The notes: a model not told the origin generated them from the sequence alone. Shown: positions 7,937 through 16,431, counted from the stretch's first letter. The stretch is DNA of 41,916 nucleotides from Streptomyces ipomoeae 91-03 (GCF_000317595.1 NZ_AEJC01000303.1:1-41916); one strand, 5' to 3'. Program-made: numbers and translations.

Positions 7937-7937
7937 G

Positions 7938-8158
7938 GACAACAAACAAACCCCAGGCCGCTGACCTGGTGTTTCTCTCTGGAGTGGGTGACGAGAATCG
8001 AACTCGCGCTCTCAGCTTGGGAAGCGACGGCGCTTGGGTGGGCGTTATGGCTCTGACCTGCACAGATGCTTTCCCTGCCGGGTGGTCGTGCGGGTCGGAT
8101 CGCACCGGTGTTGACCGTGGTTGTCCGCTCCTACGGGCACGCTATGGGCACGGCTTCG
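7938..8158. repeat. att copy 2: tRNA-Gly terminator and 3' tRNA segment plus element arm
   Basis: GACAACAAACAAACCCCAGG (7938 on) and CCGCTGACCTGG repeat the tRNA-Gly terminator. The second arm has lost pairing (CCTGGTGTTTC). Positions 7983-8025 then repeat the tRNA 3' part from the acceptor to the anticodon stem, ending GCTTGGGAAGC, with one change in the acceptor (AGTGGGTG for AGCGGGTG). After 8025 the sequence leaves the tRNA and enters an element arm ending GGGCACGCTATGGGCAC near 8153. The tRNA 5' half is absent, so no tRNA can be made here. Confidence 0.85.
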
Positions 8159-8323
8159 AAGAACGGCAGGCAGGAGGCGTGCGCGAACGGGCTCTTGGCC
8201 TGACTCGACCGGTTCGGAGGTCCGGTTCGGAGGACCTTCGCGTGCGCACAGGAGGTCCGGCGAAGCGCGTGCCTGTCAGGGGTTGGTTGTTGCGTTCCTC
8301 GGAGCAGCCGACGCGGCCCTGAT

Positions 8324-8746
8324 TCACTTTCCGGCTTCTGGGCCGTACCACTGGAGTGCCTGGCCGGTGACGGCGGCGATGCACTCGAAGTCCCGGTCAC
8401 GGTGCAGGAGGGTCAGCCCCTGTAGTTCGGCTGTGGCGGCCACGACGAGGTCGACGGGTCCGGCGCTGCGGTGCTGTCCGCGCTGGGTGAGGATCTCCTG
8501 GACCTGCCAGGCGCGGTCGTAGGCGCGGTCGTCGACCGGCACCCAGCCGAAGAGCAGGCGCATGTCCTCGATGCCCTGCGCACGGTCGGCGGCGGAGCGC
8601 GCGCTGTAGAAGAACTCAAGCTCGGTGATGGGGCACGTGGCGACGAGTCCGGCTGCTGCTGCCTGATCCCATCCGTACTGTTCGGCGTCGCCGCGCAGCA
8701 GGCGAGCGAGCGCGCTGGTGTCGATCAGGTATTGCGCGGCGTTCAC
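8324..8746 (-). CDS. vapC: PIN-domain toxin, VapC type
   Basis: A 140-residue PIN ribonuclease. The N-terminal LIDTSALARLL gives the first acidic residue, CPITELEFFYS the second, and GPVDLVVAATAE plus HRDRDFECI the third and fourth. VapC toxins are magnesium-dependent RNases that cleave tRNA or rRNA and are neutralised by a tightly bound antitoxin. The ATG at 8744-8746 overlaps the stop of the upstream antitoxin by 4 nt, the standard vapBC layout. The pair lies next to att copy 2. Family assignment is secure; the RNA target is unknown. Confidence 0.93.
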   Translation of the reverse strand: MNAAQYLIDTSALARLLRGDAEQYGWDQAAAAGLVATCPITELEFFYSARSAADRAQGIEDMRLLFGWVPVDDRAYDRAWQVQEILTQRGQHRSAGPVDLVVAATAELQGLTLLHRDRDFECIAAVTGQALQWYGPEAGK

Positions 8747-8958
8747 CGGCGGTAATTCCCCTTGTCCTCGAAGAGGTCCAGGTCGAAGGCGCCTTCTTCC
8801 GCCGCCGCGCGCAGGCGGGTGAGTGCCAGAGCGCGCCGCCGGTTTTCGAGCACCTCGCGCAGGGCGGTGTTGACCGTTTCCTTCTTGGTGCTGGTGCCGA
8901 GGGCCTTGGCCACGTCAGCGACCAGCTGATCGTCGAGGTCGATCACCGTTCGACTCAT
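8743..8958 (-). CDS. vapB: VapB-type antitoxin
   Basis: A 71-residue antitoxin. Residues 1-45 (MSRTVIDLDDQLVADVAKAL, then KKETVNTALREVL) form the usual ribbon/alpha-helical dimerisation and DNA-binding part of this VapB class, and the acidic tail (GAFDLDLFEDKGNYRR) should wrap around the PIN toxin. The ATG at 8956-8958 is preceded by GGAGG about 8 nt upstream; longer in-frame readings have no such site. It is the first gene of a two-gene operon and very probably represses it. Confidence 0.9.
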   Translation of the reverse strand: MSRTVIDLDDQLVADVAKALGTSTKKETVNTALREVLENRRRALALTRLRAAAEEGAFDLDLFEDKGNYRR

Positions 8959-8972
8959 GGGGCACCTCCATA

Positions 8973-8999
8973 GATATAGTCCATGACACAGATGATATC
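8973..8999 (-). promoter_or_regulatory. Candidate vapBC operator (inverted repeat)
   Basis: GATAT at 8973-8977 and ATATC at 8995-8999 form an inverted repeat 15-41 bp upstream of the antitoxin start, in an unusually AT-rich patch (TAGATATAGT, GATGATATCC). VapB antitoxins bind palindromes overlapping their own promoter, so this is the natural operator candidate. The arms are short, so confidence is moderate. Confidence 0.4.
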
Positions 9000-9251
9000 C
9001 GTACTGGTGCATCGGGTCACTTCCTGCGAACCGTGCGGTGGGCCGGGGCTCCTGATGGTCGTACTCAGCGGACCGCGGGTCACTGTGCCCCCCGGCGCTC
9101 TTCCTGACGTTTCTTGCGGACAGCCGGAGCCTGCGTTCGTCGAGTACTACAGTTCCGCTGTGCATTGAGTGTGCGGCACGTCACACGGGATTCGCCGACA
9201 GTGGTGAAGGGCGGGCGATTCAGGTCTGACGTGCCCTATTGGGGGTGGGGC

Positions 9252-11285
9252 ATGTACGAGTTGACCAAGGGTGCCAATGTGGGGCTGACGAGCCTGAGCG
9301 AGAGCGTCGACTCCGTGATGGTGAGTCTGGACTGGACCAGTCCGACGGGTGAGGGCGACGCGGACGTATCCGTACTGCTGCTGGATGCGGGCGGCAAGGT
9401 CCGCAGCGACGCCGACTTCTACTTCTACAACAACCCGGTCGCCGCCGACGGGAGCGTCCAGCTCCTCGGCAAGACGCCCACGGGGAGCGGCAGCAAGGAC
9501 CAGATCAGTTTCGACCTCACCTCGGTCCCGGACGACATCGACCGGATCGTGGTGGCCGCGAGCCGGTACGGCGGAGCTCACTTCGGGGAGCTGGACGATC
9601 TGCAGCTGACGTTGGCCGACAGCTCCGGCGAGGGGCTGCTCCGGTTCGCCATCGATGACGCCGACTCGGTGAGCGCGTTCATCTTCGGTGAGCTCTACCG
9701 TCGCGGCGGAGAGTGGAAGCTCCGGGCTGTCGGGCAGGGCTACGACGCGGGACTGGCAGGTCTGGCGACGGACTTCGGCGTCGACATCGACGATGACGCG
9801 GCTGCCGAGGAGGCGCCCGACGGCACAGCAGGCGACGAGCAGGCGGATGCCGCGGGTCCGGATGCCGTTCCCGAACCACACGCGAGACTGGAGGCCGTCC
9901 CGGCACCCCGGCGGCCCGACGCGGACACGGAACCGAAGAAGGTGCCTTCACGGCCCCGCACGGCCAAGAAGAAGGTCACCTTGCCCAAGGCGGTCAAGAA
10001 GTCCTTGGCGGAGAACGAGTCGTGGAAGGAGGCCAGGCTCTTTCCGGTGTCCGCGCTCAAGAGCGATCGGGACCGTGAGATGCGGGCCACCTCGGTGCTG
10101 TTGTCGGTAATGGCGCAGATCCCGGAGTTCGGCAGAAGACTCACCGCCGCGTTCGGAGCACCCGCCGGCCGCATGGAGACGTTCACCGAGGTCTCACTGC
10201 CGCACGGCGACACCCCACGGCGCCCGGACGGAGTGATCCGCGTCGAGCGAGCCGGCAAGCTGTGGACGGCACTGGTCGAGACGAAGACCAACGGCAATGC
10301 CCTCAAGGCCGAACAGGTGCAGGCGTACATGGACATCGCCGCGCGCCGGGGCTACGAAGCCGTCATCACGCTCTCGAACGACGTCGCCCTCGAAGGCAGC
10401 CCGCTGGTCGACGTCAGGATCGACGGACGGCGCAAGCACAAGGTGGCCCTGTGGCACCTGTCCTGGGCCGAAGTAGCCCACCAGGCCCAGATGTTGATCC
10501 GACATGAGGGCGTGGGCAACATGGCGCACGCCTGGCTGCTCCAGGAATTGCTGCACTACCTCCAGCACGAGAACTCCGGATGCCACGGCTTTCAGAACAT
10601 GGGCTCGGCCTGGGTCCCCGTACGCAACGGCATCGATGAGGAAACCCTGTGTCAGGGGGACTCACGTGCCCTCGAGGTGGTGGAGAGCTGGGAGCGGCTT
10701 ATCCGTCAGGTCTGTCTCAGACTCGGTGGCGAACTCGGTCAGAAGGTCCTGCCTGTCCAGCGCTCCAAGCGCGGAGCCGATCCCGGAGCCCGCCGGGCCC
10801 GCCTGGCCGATCAGCTCTGTCTCGAAGGAAGACTGCAGGCGGAGCTGCGCATCGAAGGTACGCCCGGCGTTCTCGCGATCACCGCCGACCTGCGCACCGG
10901 CAAACTCCGCATCTCCATCGAAATCCCGGCGCCTGCACAGGGCTACCCCCTGACCTGGGCAAAACGGCTCGTACGATGTCTCGCCGAAGCTCCCGCGGAC
11001 CTCCACATCGAGACCCTGGTCGACGGCGAGGCCGGAGGGCCTCGGAGCACATTGGAGCGGCTGCGCCCGGAGCCGGCGGACATGCTGCCGAAGAACGGCC
11101 TGCAGATCACCGGTTTCCGGCTGTCTCTCCTCAAGAGCATGGGCAGCGGCCGCGGCAATGCCGAGTCCGGCTTCATCCGCAGCGTCGACGACGCCGTGCA
11201 CCGGTTCTACGCCACAGTGGTGGCCCACCTGGACCGTCCGGCAACTCGACGGGCATCGCCCGCGGAACGATCTGCCACAGGTTGA
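9252..11285 (+). CDS. TerD-domain protein fused to PD-(D/E)XK nuclease-like domain
   Basis: A 677-residue protein. About residues 1-180 are a TerD domain: it starts MYELTKGANVGLTSL and has the calcium-binding DADVSVLLLD and VRSDADFYFYNNP. TerD proteins belong to tellurite/stress systems and bind Ca2+. A 100-residue Ala/Pro/Lys-rich linker follows. Residues about 260-450 contain a PD-(D/E)XK fold signature: Asp326 in RPDGVIRV, then Glu343-x-Lys345 in ALVETKTNGN, followed by EQVQAYMDIA. The last 230 residues are unassigned. The ATG at 9252 is preceded by GGGGGTGGGG and matches the normal TerD start. Fusion of TerD to a nuclease-like domain suggests a DNA-processing stress or defence role. It is alone in island II apart from the divergently oriented VapBC. 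Confidence 0.8.
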   Translation: MYELTKGANVGLTSLSESVDSVMVSLDWTSPTGEGDADVSVLLLDAGGKVRSDADFYFYNNPVAADGSVQLLGKTPTGSGSKDQISFDLTSVPDDIDRIVVAASRYGGAHFGELDDLQLTLADSSGEGLLRFAIDDADSVSAFIFGELYRRGGEWKLRAVGQGYDAGLAGLATDFGVDIDDDAAAEEAPDGTAGDEQADAAGPDAVPEPHARLEAVPAPRRPDADTEPKKVPSRPRTAKKKVTLPKAVKKSLAENESWKEARLFPVSALKSDRDREMRATSVLLSVMAQIPEFGRRLTAAFGAPAGRMETFTEVSLPHGDTPRRPDGVIRVERAGKLWTALVETKTNGNALKAEQVQAYMDIAARRGYEAVITLSNDVALEGSPLVDVRIDGRRKHKVALWHLSWAEVAHQAQMLIRHEGVGNMAHAWLLQELLHYLQHENSGCHGFQNMGSAWVPVRNGIDEETLCQGDSRALEVVESWERLIRQVCLRLGGELGQKVLPVQRSKRGADPGARRARLADQLCLEGRLQAELRIEGTPGVLAITADLRTGKLRISIEIPAPAQGYPLTWAKRLVRCLAEAPADLHIETLVDGEAGGPRSTLERLRPEPADMLPKNGLQITGFRLSLLKSMGSGRGNAESGFIRSVDDAVHRFYATVVAHLDRPATRRASPAERSATG

Positions 11286-11348
11286 GGGATGTCTCGGGCA
11301 GGGGGACAGCCATCCTGACCATGGCGCGACGGACATGCGAAGCACCAC

Positions 11349-11375
11349 AGGGAGAGAACGGGGAGCCCTCTCCCT
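11349..11375 (+). terminator. Stem-loop after TerD-nuclease gene
   Basis: AGGGAGAG (11349-11356) and CTCTCCCT (11368-11375) are perfect 8-bp arms around an 11-nt loop, 63 bp after the stop codon. There is no U tract. It lies between the gene and att copy 3, so it would also insulate the repeat. Confidence 0.4.
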
Positions 11376-11410
11376 GATGGTGCGGTTGGTGGTGCGCCAC
11401 CCCTCCCGGT

Positions 11411-11645
11411 CTAGATAACAATGAACCCCCGGGTCTCTGACCTGGGGGTTTCGCATGGAGCGGGTGACGAGAATCGAACTCGCGCTCTCAGCTTGGGAAG
11501 CGACGGCGCTTGGATGGACGGATGGCTTCTGACCTCGGCATATGTGACTTGGTGTGGCGTCCGGGAGCGCACGATTGCACCGCTGTTGACCGTGGTTTAC
11601 CGGTCTTACGGGCACGCTATGGGCACGGCGCCGGCTCGAAGGCGT
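11411..11645. repeat. att copy 3: tRNA-Gly terminator and 3' tRNA segment plus element arm
   Basis: TCTAGATAACAATGAACCCC then GGGTCTCTGACCTGGGGGTT is a diverged tRNA-Gly terminator. Positions 11459-11502 repeat the tRNA 3' part without change from AGCGGGTGACG to GCTTGGGAAGC. The following arm (CGGCATATGTGACTTGG, GCACCGCTGTTGACCGTGG, GGGCACGCTATGGGCAC near 11629) matches the arm in copy 1 and continues to match it to about 11770. Confidence 0.85.
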
Positions 11646-11737
11646 GGAGGGCCCCTTTTGGCGGATGACGGGCGGCTGAGCTCTGGAAGCGATCGGTGAC
11701 CGGAAGGCCGCTGTTGCAGGAGCATATGGAGGGGGGC

Positions 11738-12151
11738 TCAGTGGCGGCCGAACAACTCGGGGCGGAGGTGGCTCGGAGCGGCTCCCGCGACACGGGCCTG
11801 CTCGGGGTGGACACCGCCGAGGCGATAGAGCGGGCCGACGTCGGGGAGAGGGGCCGCGAGGAGGTGTCGGTCATTGGGGTGTGCGAAGGCCATGAAGTAC
11901 GCCTGGGCCAGGATGCGCTCGTTGACCTCTTTCGCCGCTTCGTGGCTCTCTTCTGGAGTCAGCTGAAGGTGAGAGGGCCTGTCAGCGGCAGAGTGACTGA
12001 AGACCGGCAGGGTGCGTCGGCCCACAGGCATGACGATCTCGTCAACCCTGGCCAGTCCTCGGTTCCGAGTGCTCTGGACCTGGATGAGGGTCCTCGTCTG
12101 CCGGATCTCTCGCTGTCCCACTCCGTTCTCTGACTGGGCACAGCCTCCCAT
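11738..12151 (-). CDS. Hypothetical protein, possibly truncated
   Basis: I do not recognise this protein. The most convincing part is the C-terminal 100 residues (DEIVMPVGRRTLPVF, LTPEESHEAAKEVNERILAQ, AYFMAFAHPNDRHLLAAPLP), which have good codon bias and helix-forming composition. The stop lies inside the arm sequence that follows att copy 3. The same DNA is present after copy 1 but out of frame, so the gene belonged to the ancestral element end. The start is uncertain: the ATG at 12149-12151 lacks a ribosome-binding site, and the reading further upstream looks non-coding. It is probably the tail of a once larger gene. Confidence 0.4.
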   Translation of the reverse strand: MGGCAQSENGVGQREIRQTRTLIQVQSTRNRGLARVDEIVMPVGRRTLPVFSHSAADRPSHLQLTPEESHEAAKEVNERILAQAYFMAFAHPNDRHLLAAPLPDVGPLYRLGGVHPEQARVAGAAPSHLRPELFGRH

Positions 12152-12161
12152 CGAACGATGC

Positions 12162-12350
12162 GTGCCGGGCCCAGCACGGCACTTGGGATGGCTCGCTGTG
12201 CTGGTTTCGGTTGTCCTGCTGCTGAAGGGCATAGAGCTGACAAGACATGGGGCGTCGCGTTGGTGGCCGATGAGCGCAGGCGCGATGCTCGTCCTCAGCC
12301 TCCATGGGCTGTATCGGATCCGGCGGGACAGTCGCCAGAACGGGCTGTGA
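12162..12350 (+). CDS. Possible small two-helix membrane protein
   Basis: A 62-residue reading from GTG at 12162. It contains two hydrophobic segments (LGWLAVLVSVVLLLKGIEL and WWPMSAGAMLVLSLHGLYRI) separated by a polar turn and followed by a basic tail (RIRRDSRQNGL), a positive-inside pattern. There is no clear ribosome-binding site, and upstream in-frame starts give unlikely sequence. It may be the end of a broken membrane gene. Reported because the topology is coherent; confidence is low. From 12351 to 12553 I see only an AT-rich stretch that probably holds the promoter of the next gene. Confidence 0.35.
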   Translation: MPGPARHLGWLAVLVSVVLLLKGIELTRHGASRWWPMSAGAMLVLSLHGLYRIRRDSRQNGL

Positions 12351-12553
12351 TCGCTTCTTGTCTGCTGGGACGTGGGCAGGGCACAGCACTGGCCAAGGGG
12401 CGTAGCGCTCGGGGCAGTGCCGCCCGATCGCGTCATGGTGCACCGCAACCTCTTTAGTCACATTTTCATCACGCGATGTTTTCGTTGCGCGCTCATGGCA
12501 AATATTGCGCCAAGTAATCGTCATGACTTGGTCGTGAGCACGGGGGCTGGATC

Positions 12554-15500
12554 GTGAGTTGGAGACGAAGACGTCGCGTCGTCGACGTGCACGGAAGACG
12601 GGTACGGCTCCTTGGTTCCGCTGCGATCGCGGTGGCGGTCCTGGCGGCACTGTCCGCAGGGGCGCCGGTCTCGCAGGCGGTGGCGGATGAAGCGGAGCAA
12701 CCGCTGTCGGAGGGGCAGAAGGCGCTCGCCGCGGCTCAGGAGTCCGGGAAGCGCGTCGAAGTCGTAGGCGAGCGTACGGAGCGCACGACTGTTTTCGCCA
12801 ACCCGGACGGTTTCACCTTCACGTTGGAGGAGTCCGCGGTCCCCGTGCGGGTGCCCACGGCAGACGGGGGCTGGCAGGCGCCGGACGCCTCCCTGGAGGT
12901 CCGGGCGGACGGGACGGTGGTGCCGAAGGCCGCGGCGGTGGAGATGGAGTTCTCGGGCGGCGGGACGAAGCAACCGCTGGTGAAGATCTCCGACACGGGA
13001 CGGTCGCTCCGGATCGGCTGGCCCGGAGAGCTTCCCGAACCGGAGTTGGACGGGAACAACGCCGTCTATCCGGAAGTGCTCCCAGGCGTGGACCTGAGGA
13101 TCACGGCGTCCGTGGAGGGGTTCCGCCATGTACTGGTGGTCAAGTCTCCCGAGGCCGCGGCCCAGGAGGAACTCAAGGAGATCGACTACGCGTTGAAGGC
13201 GACCGGCCTGACCCTGCTCAAGGGCAAGGCGGGCAACCTCACCGCGATCGACGACGACGGCAACCGCGTCTTTCGGGCCCCGCCCGCACAGATGTGGGAC
13301 TCCGCCGGTTCGGCGTCCGGCGCGCAGCCCATGTCCCTGGCGGCAACCGCCGAGGACGAGGGCTCGGATCCCGCCGAGACGGGCGCGGCTTCCGCGGAGG
13401 ATGCGGAACCCGGCGCGGGGGCCACCGTCACCACCATGGACGTCAAGGTCTCCGACGAGGCGCTGACGGTGATCCCGGACGCGGAGATGCTGACCGGCAC
13501 GGAGGCGTCGGCGTTCCCGCTGTACATCGATCCGACCGTGACCTGGGGCGAGTCGGAGCGCACGCTGTTGCGCAGCGACGGCTACGAGTCGTACGGCTGG
13601 GGCAACGGCGACGACGGCCTGGGCAAGGGCGCGGGCAAGTGCGGTACCTGGAACAACTATTACTGCGGGCCGGGCTATGTGCAGCGGCTGTACTTCGAGT
13701 TCTCGCCGGCGAGCCTGAAGGGCAAGCACGTTCTGGACGCCACGTTCCGGGTGACCGAACCGTGGGCGTTCCAGTGCGACCCGCGCTGGGTGGACCTGGT
13801 GCGCACGAACAACATCTCGTCCTCCACCACCTGGTCCTCGCGGCCCAAGGCGCTCGATCTGATGGGCGACCGGCATGTGTCGGCGGGGCGCGGTTCGCTG
13901 TGCGACCCGGACTCCCCGGACGCACCCATCGAGTTCAACGACAACCCGGAGGAGACGAACGAGAACCTCACCCCGACCGTGCGGAGCTTCGCGGCGGGCA
14001 AGTTCTCCCGGCTCACCCTGGAGATCCGGGCGCACGACGAGAGCGACACCAGCGCGTGGAAGCGGTTCAAGAACGACGCCGTGCTGGCGGTCGACTTCGT
14101 CGGTCTGCCTGCCAAGCCCACGGGCATCGGCCTGGTGACCGGCTCCGGCACGGTGTGCGAGACGAGCGAGTCGGACCCGGCGATCGTCTCCGACCCCACC
14201 CCGGCCCTCACCGCGACGGCGCAGACCTCGGCCGGCGGCGAGAAGGACGCTCAGCTGCGCGTCTACCACGACCTCGACCACAAGAACAGCGACGGCACCT
14301 GGTCGGACACCACGGCCGGCAACGGTGACCTCAGCCCGTCCAGCGGGTACGTCGGCGACGGTGTGAAGCTGACCAAGTCCTGGTCCACGCTGACCGAGGG
14401 CAAGCTGTACCGGTACCGGGCCTGGGTGCGGTCGTACTACAACAGCGGAGACAGCTACCTGGCGGGGCCGTCGAACGCCTCGACGAGCGGCTGGTGCTAC
14501 TTCAAGGTCGACCCGACCGCTCCCAAGGCCCCGAAGATCACCGTCGGCAGTCCCTACTCCGCCTGTACCGACACGGCCTGCCCGGCGGGAGGCGGCCCCG
14601 GCCAGAAGGGCACCTTCACCTTCGGTCCAGCCACCGGGGACTCCAACGTCGCCTACCAGTACAAGCTGTCCACCGCGGACGCCTGGTCGACGCCCATCAA
14701 CGGATCGACGGTGTCGAAGGACATCACGCCCGACAGCTCCGGCACGTACAGCGTGTATGTACGGGCGAAGGACAGCGTGGGCCGCTGGGGCGCGCAGAAC
14801 GTGGTGGACTTCCTCGTCGCCGCGGGTGAGGGCCCGGTCGGGCGCTGGCACTTCGACGAGCCGGACGGTGTCGCCAAGGACTCCGCGACCGCCGACGGCG
14901 CCGACGACGCGACGCCGGCCGGGGGCGCGGCCCGTGACGACCGCGGGCGACGCGGACTGATCACGCACGACAGCGAGGGCCAGCCTCTGGCAGAGGCGGT
15001 CACGGACAAGGGGCTGTCGCTGAACGGGACCACCGCCTACGCGGAGACCAGCGCGCCGGTGCTGGAGACCCGCTCCGCCTACACGGTCTCCGCCTGGGCG
15101 CGGCTGGACCAGGGCGGCAAGAACGCCTCCGTGCTCGCACAACCCGGGGGACAGGGCAACACGTTCGTCCTCTGGTATCTCGCCGATGTGAAGCAGTGGT
15201 TCTTCGGCGTGCTCGACCAGGACGGATCCACGCTCCGCGGGAAGTATTCCGTCTACGCCGCCCAGACGGGGGTGTGGACCCACCTGGCCGGCAGCTATGA
15301 CCCGGCCACGGAGGAGCTGATCTTCTACGTGGACGGCCGTCGGCAGAGCCAGCCCCTGGCGACCGGCGCGGGCTCCTGGGAGTCCACCGGCGGACTGCAG
15401 TTCGGCCGCTACAAGTTCCCGAGCGGCAGTTCCACGTACCACTTCCCCGGCTCGATCGACGAAGTCGCCGTCTGGCAGCGGGTCCTGACCCACGAGGAGG

Positions 15501-16237
15501 TCGCGGACGAGACAAAGCTGTTGGTCTCGGAGAACTTCGCCGGCGTCGAGTTGGTGGCGGACTGGAACGCGGCGAGGGGAAGCGGAACGACCGTGACGGA
15601 CACCACGTCCGGCTACGGCAGGAGCCTGACCCTGGCCGGCGGCGCCGCCATCAGCGATGAGGCCATCGTCCTGGACGGAGTGGATGACGCGGCCACGGCC
15701 CCGGGCCCGCTGGTGTACGACCATGCCCCGTTCACCGTGTCCACGCTCGTCGAACTGGACTCCGCGAAACTGGTGAGCAAGGACATCGGATACACCGGCC
15801 AGGTCCTGGGCCAGCGCACGGAGGACGGCTCGGCCTGGGGCTTCTGGTACGAGCTGACCGGCAAGGACACGGTCCTCGACGAGGAAACGCTGGAGGAGAC
15901 CACGAGGCCCGTCGGCGTCTGGCACTTCGGCCGCCTGAACGCTGACGGCACCTTCTCCTCCGTGGTCTCCGACGAAGTGGCCGCCCTGGACAGTCCGGTA
16001 CGGCTGACCGGCATCTACGACTCGGTGTACGGCACGATCAGCCTCTATCTGGGCTATGGGCAGAACGGCGACGCCAAGGCGTTCACCGTCCAGCTGGGCA
16101 GCGGCGACTTCGCCATCGGCAAGGGCTTCACGAACGGCACATGGAAGCACTACCTGCCCGCCCGTGTCTCTGAAGTCCGTCTGTGGGCGGGGGCGATGGC
16201 AAGCCCGGAGCAGGTCGAAGTCCGCGTAGGCGACTGA
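12554..16237 (+). CDS. Secreted DNRLRE/LamG-domain protein
   Basis: A 1227-residue secreted protein. The arginine-rich N-terminus (SWRRRRRVVDVHGRR) leads into a hydrophobic core (AAIAVAVLAALSAG) and a probable signal cleavage near SQAVADE. Residues about 320-500 resemble a DNRLRE-type carbohydrate-binding or adhesive domain (YIDPTVTWGESERTLLRSDG, LYFEFSPASLKGKHVLDATF). About 520-750 hold fibronectin/Ig-like repeats (SAGGEKDAQLRVYHD, TAPKAPKITV). Two LamG jelly-roll domains follow: about 840-980 (YTVSAWARLDQGG, WTHLAGSYDPATEELIFYVD, GSIDEVAVWQRVLTHEEV) and about 1060-1225. The gene lies just before the RHS gene in the same direction, an arrangement I associate with Streptomyces RHS proteins, so it may help anchor or deliver the RHS product. 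The GTG start has only a weak GGGGG upstream. Confidence 0.85.
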   Translation: MSWRRRRRVVDVHGRRVRLLGSAAIAVAVLAALSAGAPVSQAVADEAEQPLSEGQKALAAAQESGKRVEVVGERTERTTVFANPDGFTFTLEESAVPVRVPTADGGWQAPDASLEVRADGTVVPKAAAVEMEFSGGGTKQPLVKISDTGRSLRIGWPGELPEPELDGNNAVYPEVLPGVDLRITASVEGFRHVLVVKSPEAAAQEELKEIDYALKATGLTLLKGKAGNLTAIDDDGNRVFRAPPAQMWDSAGSASGAQPMSLAATAEDEGSDPAETGAASAEDAEPGAGATVTTMDVKVSDEALTVIPDAEMLTGTEASAFPLYIDPTVTWGESERTLLRSDGYESYGWGNGDDGLGKGAGKCGTWNNYYCGPGYVQRLYFEFSPASLKGKHVLDATFRVTEPWAFQCDPRWVDLVRTNNISSSTTWSSRPKALDLMGDRHVSAGRGSLCDPDSPDAPIEFNDNPEETNENLTPTVRSFAAGKFSRLTLEIRAHDESDTSAWKRFKNDAVLAVDFVGLPAKPTGIGLVTGSGTVCETSESDPAIVSDPTPALTATAQTSAGGEKDAQLRVYHDLDHKNSDGTWSDTTAGNGDLSPSSGYVGDGVKLTKSWSTLTEGKLYRYRAWVRSYYNSGDSYLAGPSNASTSGWCYFKVDPTAPKAPKITVGSPYSACTDTACPAGGGPGQKGTFTFGPATGDSNVAYQYKLSTADAWSTPINGSTVSKDITPDSSGTYSVYVRAKDSVGRWGAQNVVDFLVAAGEGPVGRWHFDEPDGVAKDSATADGADDATPAGGAARDDRGRRGLITHDSEGQPLAEAVTDKGLSLNGTTAYAETSAPVLETRSAYTVSAWARLDQGGKNASVLAQPGGQGNTFVLWYLADVKQWFFGVLDQDGSTLRGKYSVYAAQTGVWTHLAGSYDPATEELIFYVDGRRQSQPLATGAGSWESTGGLQFGRYKFPSGSSTYHFPGSIDEVAVWQRVLTHEEVADETKLLVSENFAGVELVADWNAARGSGTTVTDTTSGYGRSLTLAGGAAISDEAIVLDGVDDAATAPGPLVYDHAPFTVSTLVELDSAKLVSKDIGYTGQVLGQRTEDGSAWGFWYELTGKDTVLDEETLEETTRPVGVWHFGRLNADGTFSSVVSDEVAALDSPVRLTGIYDSVYGTISLYLGYGQNGDAKAFTVQLGSGDFAIGKGFTNGTWKHYLPARVSEVRLWAGAMASPEQVEVRVGD

Positions 16238-16293
16238 TCTGATCCGCGTGAACTGATCGGCCTGATCTGATCCGCGTGATCTGATCCGCGTGA
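16238..16293. repeat. Three copies of TCTGATCCGCGTGA
   Basis: The 14-mer occurs at 16238-16251, 16266-16279 and 16280-16293, the last two back to back, directly after the stop of the LamG gene. A further half copy (GACCGATCCGCG) follows near 16303. No hairpin or terminator is obvious. It may be a slippage array or a protein-binding cluster in front of the RHS gene. Confidence 0.7.
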
Positions 16294-16359
16294 ACTCACG
16301 TGGACCGATCCGCGCGCAAGGAGTGGTGCGGCGCCGTGACGGCGGCGTCGCACCACCCG

Positions 16360-16431
16360 ACCGGCACATCACCTGTCACCGGCACATCACCGATCACCGG
16401 CACGTCACCGATCACCGGCACGTCACTTGTC
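16360..16431. repeat. Four tandem 18-bp repeats upstream of the RHS gene
   Basis: Units starting ACCGGCACATCACC at 16360, 16378, 16396 and 16414 differ only at a few positions. Because 18 is a multiple of three, the frame of the RHS gene stays open and reads a TGTSPI-like hexapeptide, but a start upstream would place this before the signal peptide. I therefore treat it as a non-coding leader array 40 bp before the ATG. It may be variable in copy number. Confidence 0.75.

Larger units (their letters stand above)
3261..7937. mobile_element. Island I (oldest tRNA-Gly-associated segment)
   Basis: Bounded by the att scar at 3261 and the tRNA-derived repeat starting at 7938. It carries a complete two-component system, a divergent membrane/reductase fusion gene and two decayed gene fragments at its right end. 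No integrase or excisionase is visible, so it is either a decayed element or cargo left behind. That it is the oldest is inferred from its distance to the intact tRNA and from the loss of the tRNA segment in its left repeat. Confidence 0.55.
7938..11417. mobile_element. Island II (VapBC plus TerD-nuclease)
   Basis: A 3.5-kb segment bounded by att copies 2 and 3. It contains one toxin-antitoxin pair and one large stress/nuclease gene, and no integrase. Both boundaries are tRNA-Gly 3' segments in the same orientation. Such a compact island may be a stripped element mobilised in trans by a related integrase; that is inference. Confidence 0.6.

Noticed and set aside
7678..8322. A 214-codon plus-strand gene spanning the SARP fragment and the att repeat
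   Set aside because: The second half is a translation of tRNA and element-arm DNA (the same residues appear at copy 3), so only the first part is protein-derived and it is truncated.
12521..16372. Very long minus-strand open frame (1283 codons) opposite the LamG gene
   Set aside because: Arg/Val/Gly-rich shadow of a high-GC gene with no domain pattern; the plus strand has a signal peptide and recognisable domains.
16360..16431. Possible CRISPR array
   Set aside because: The 18-bp units are directly adjacent without spacers, only four occur, and no cas genes are in the window.
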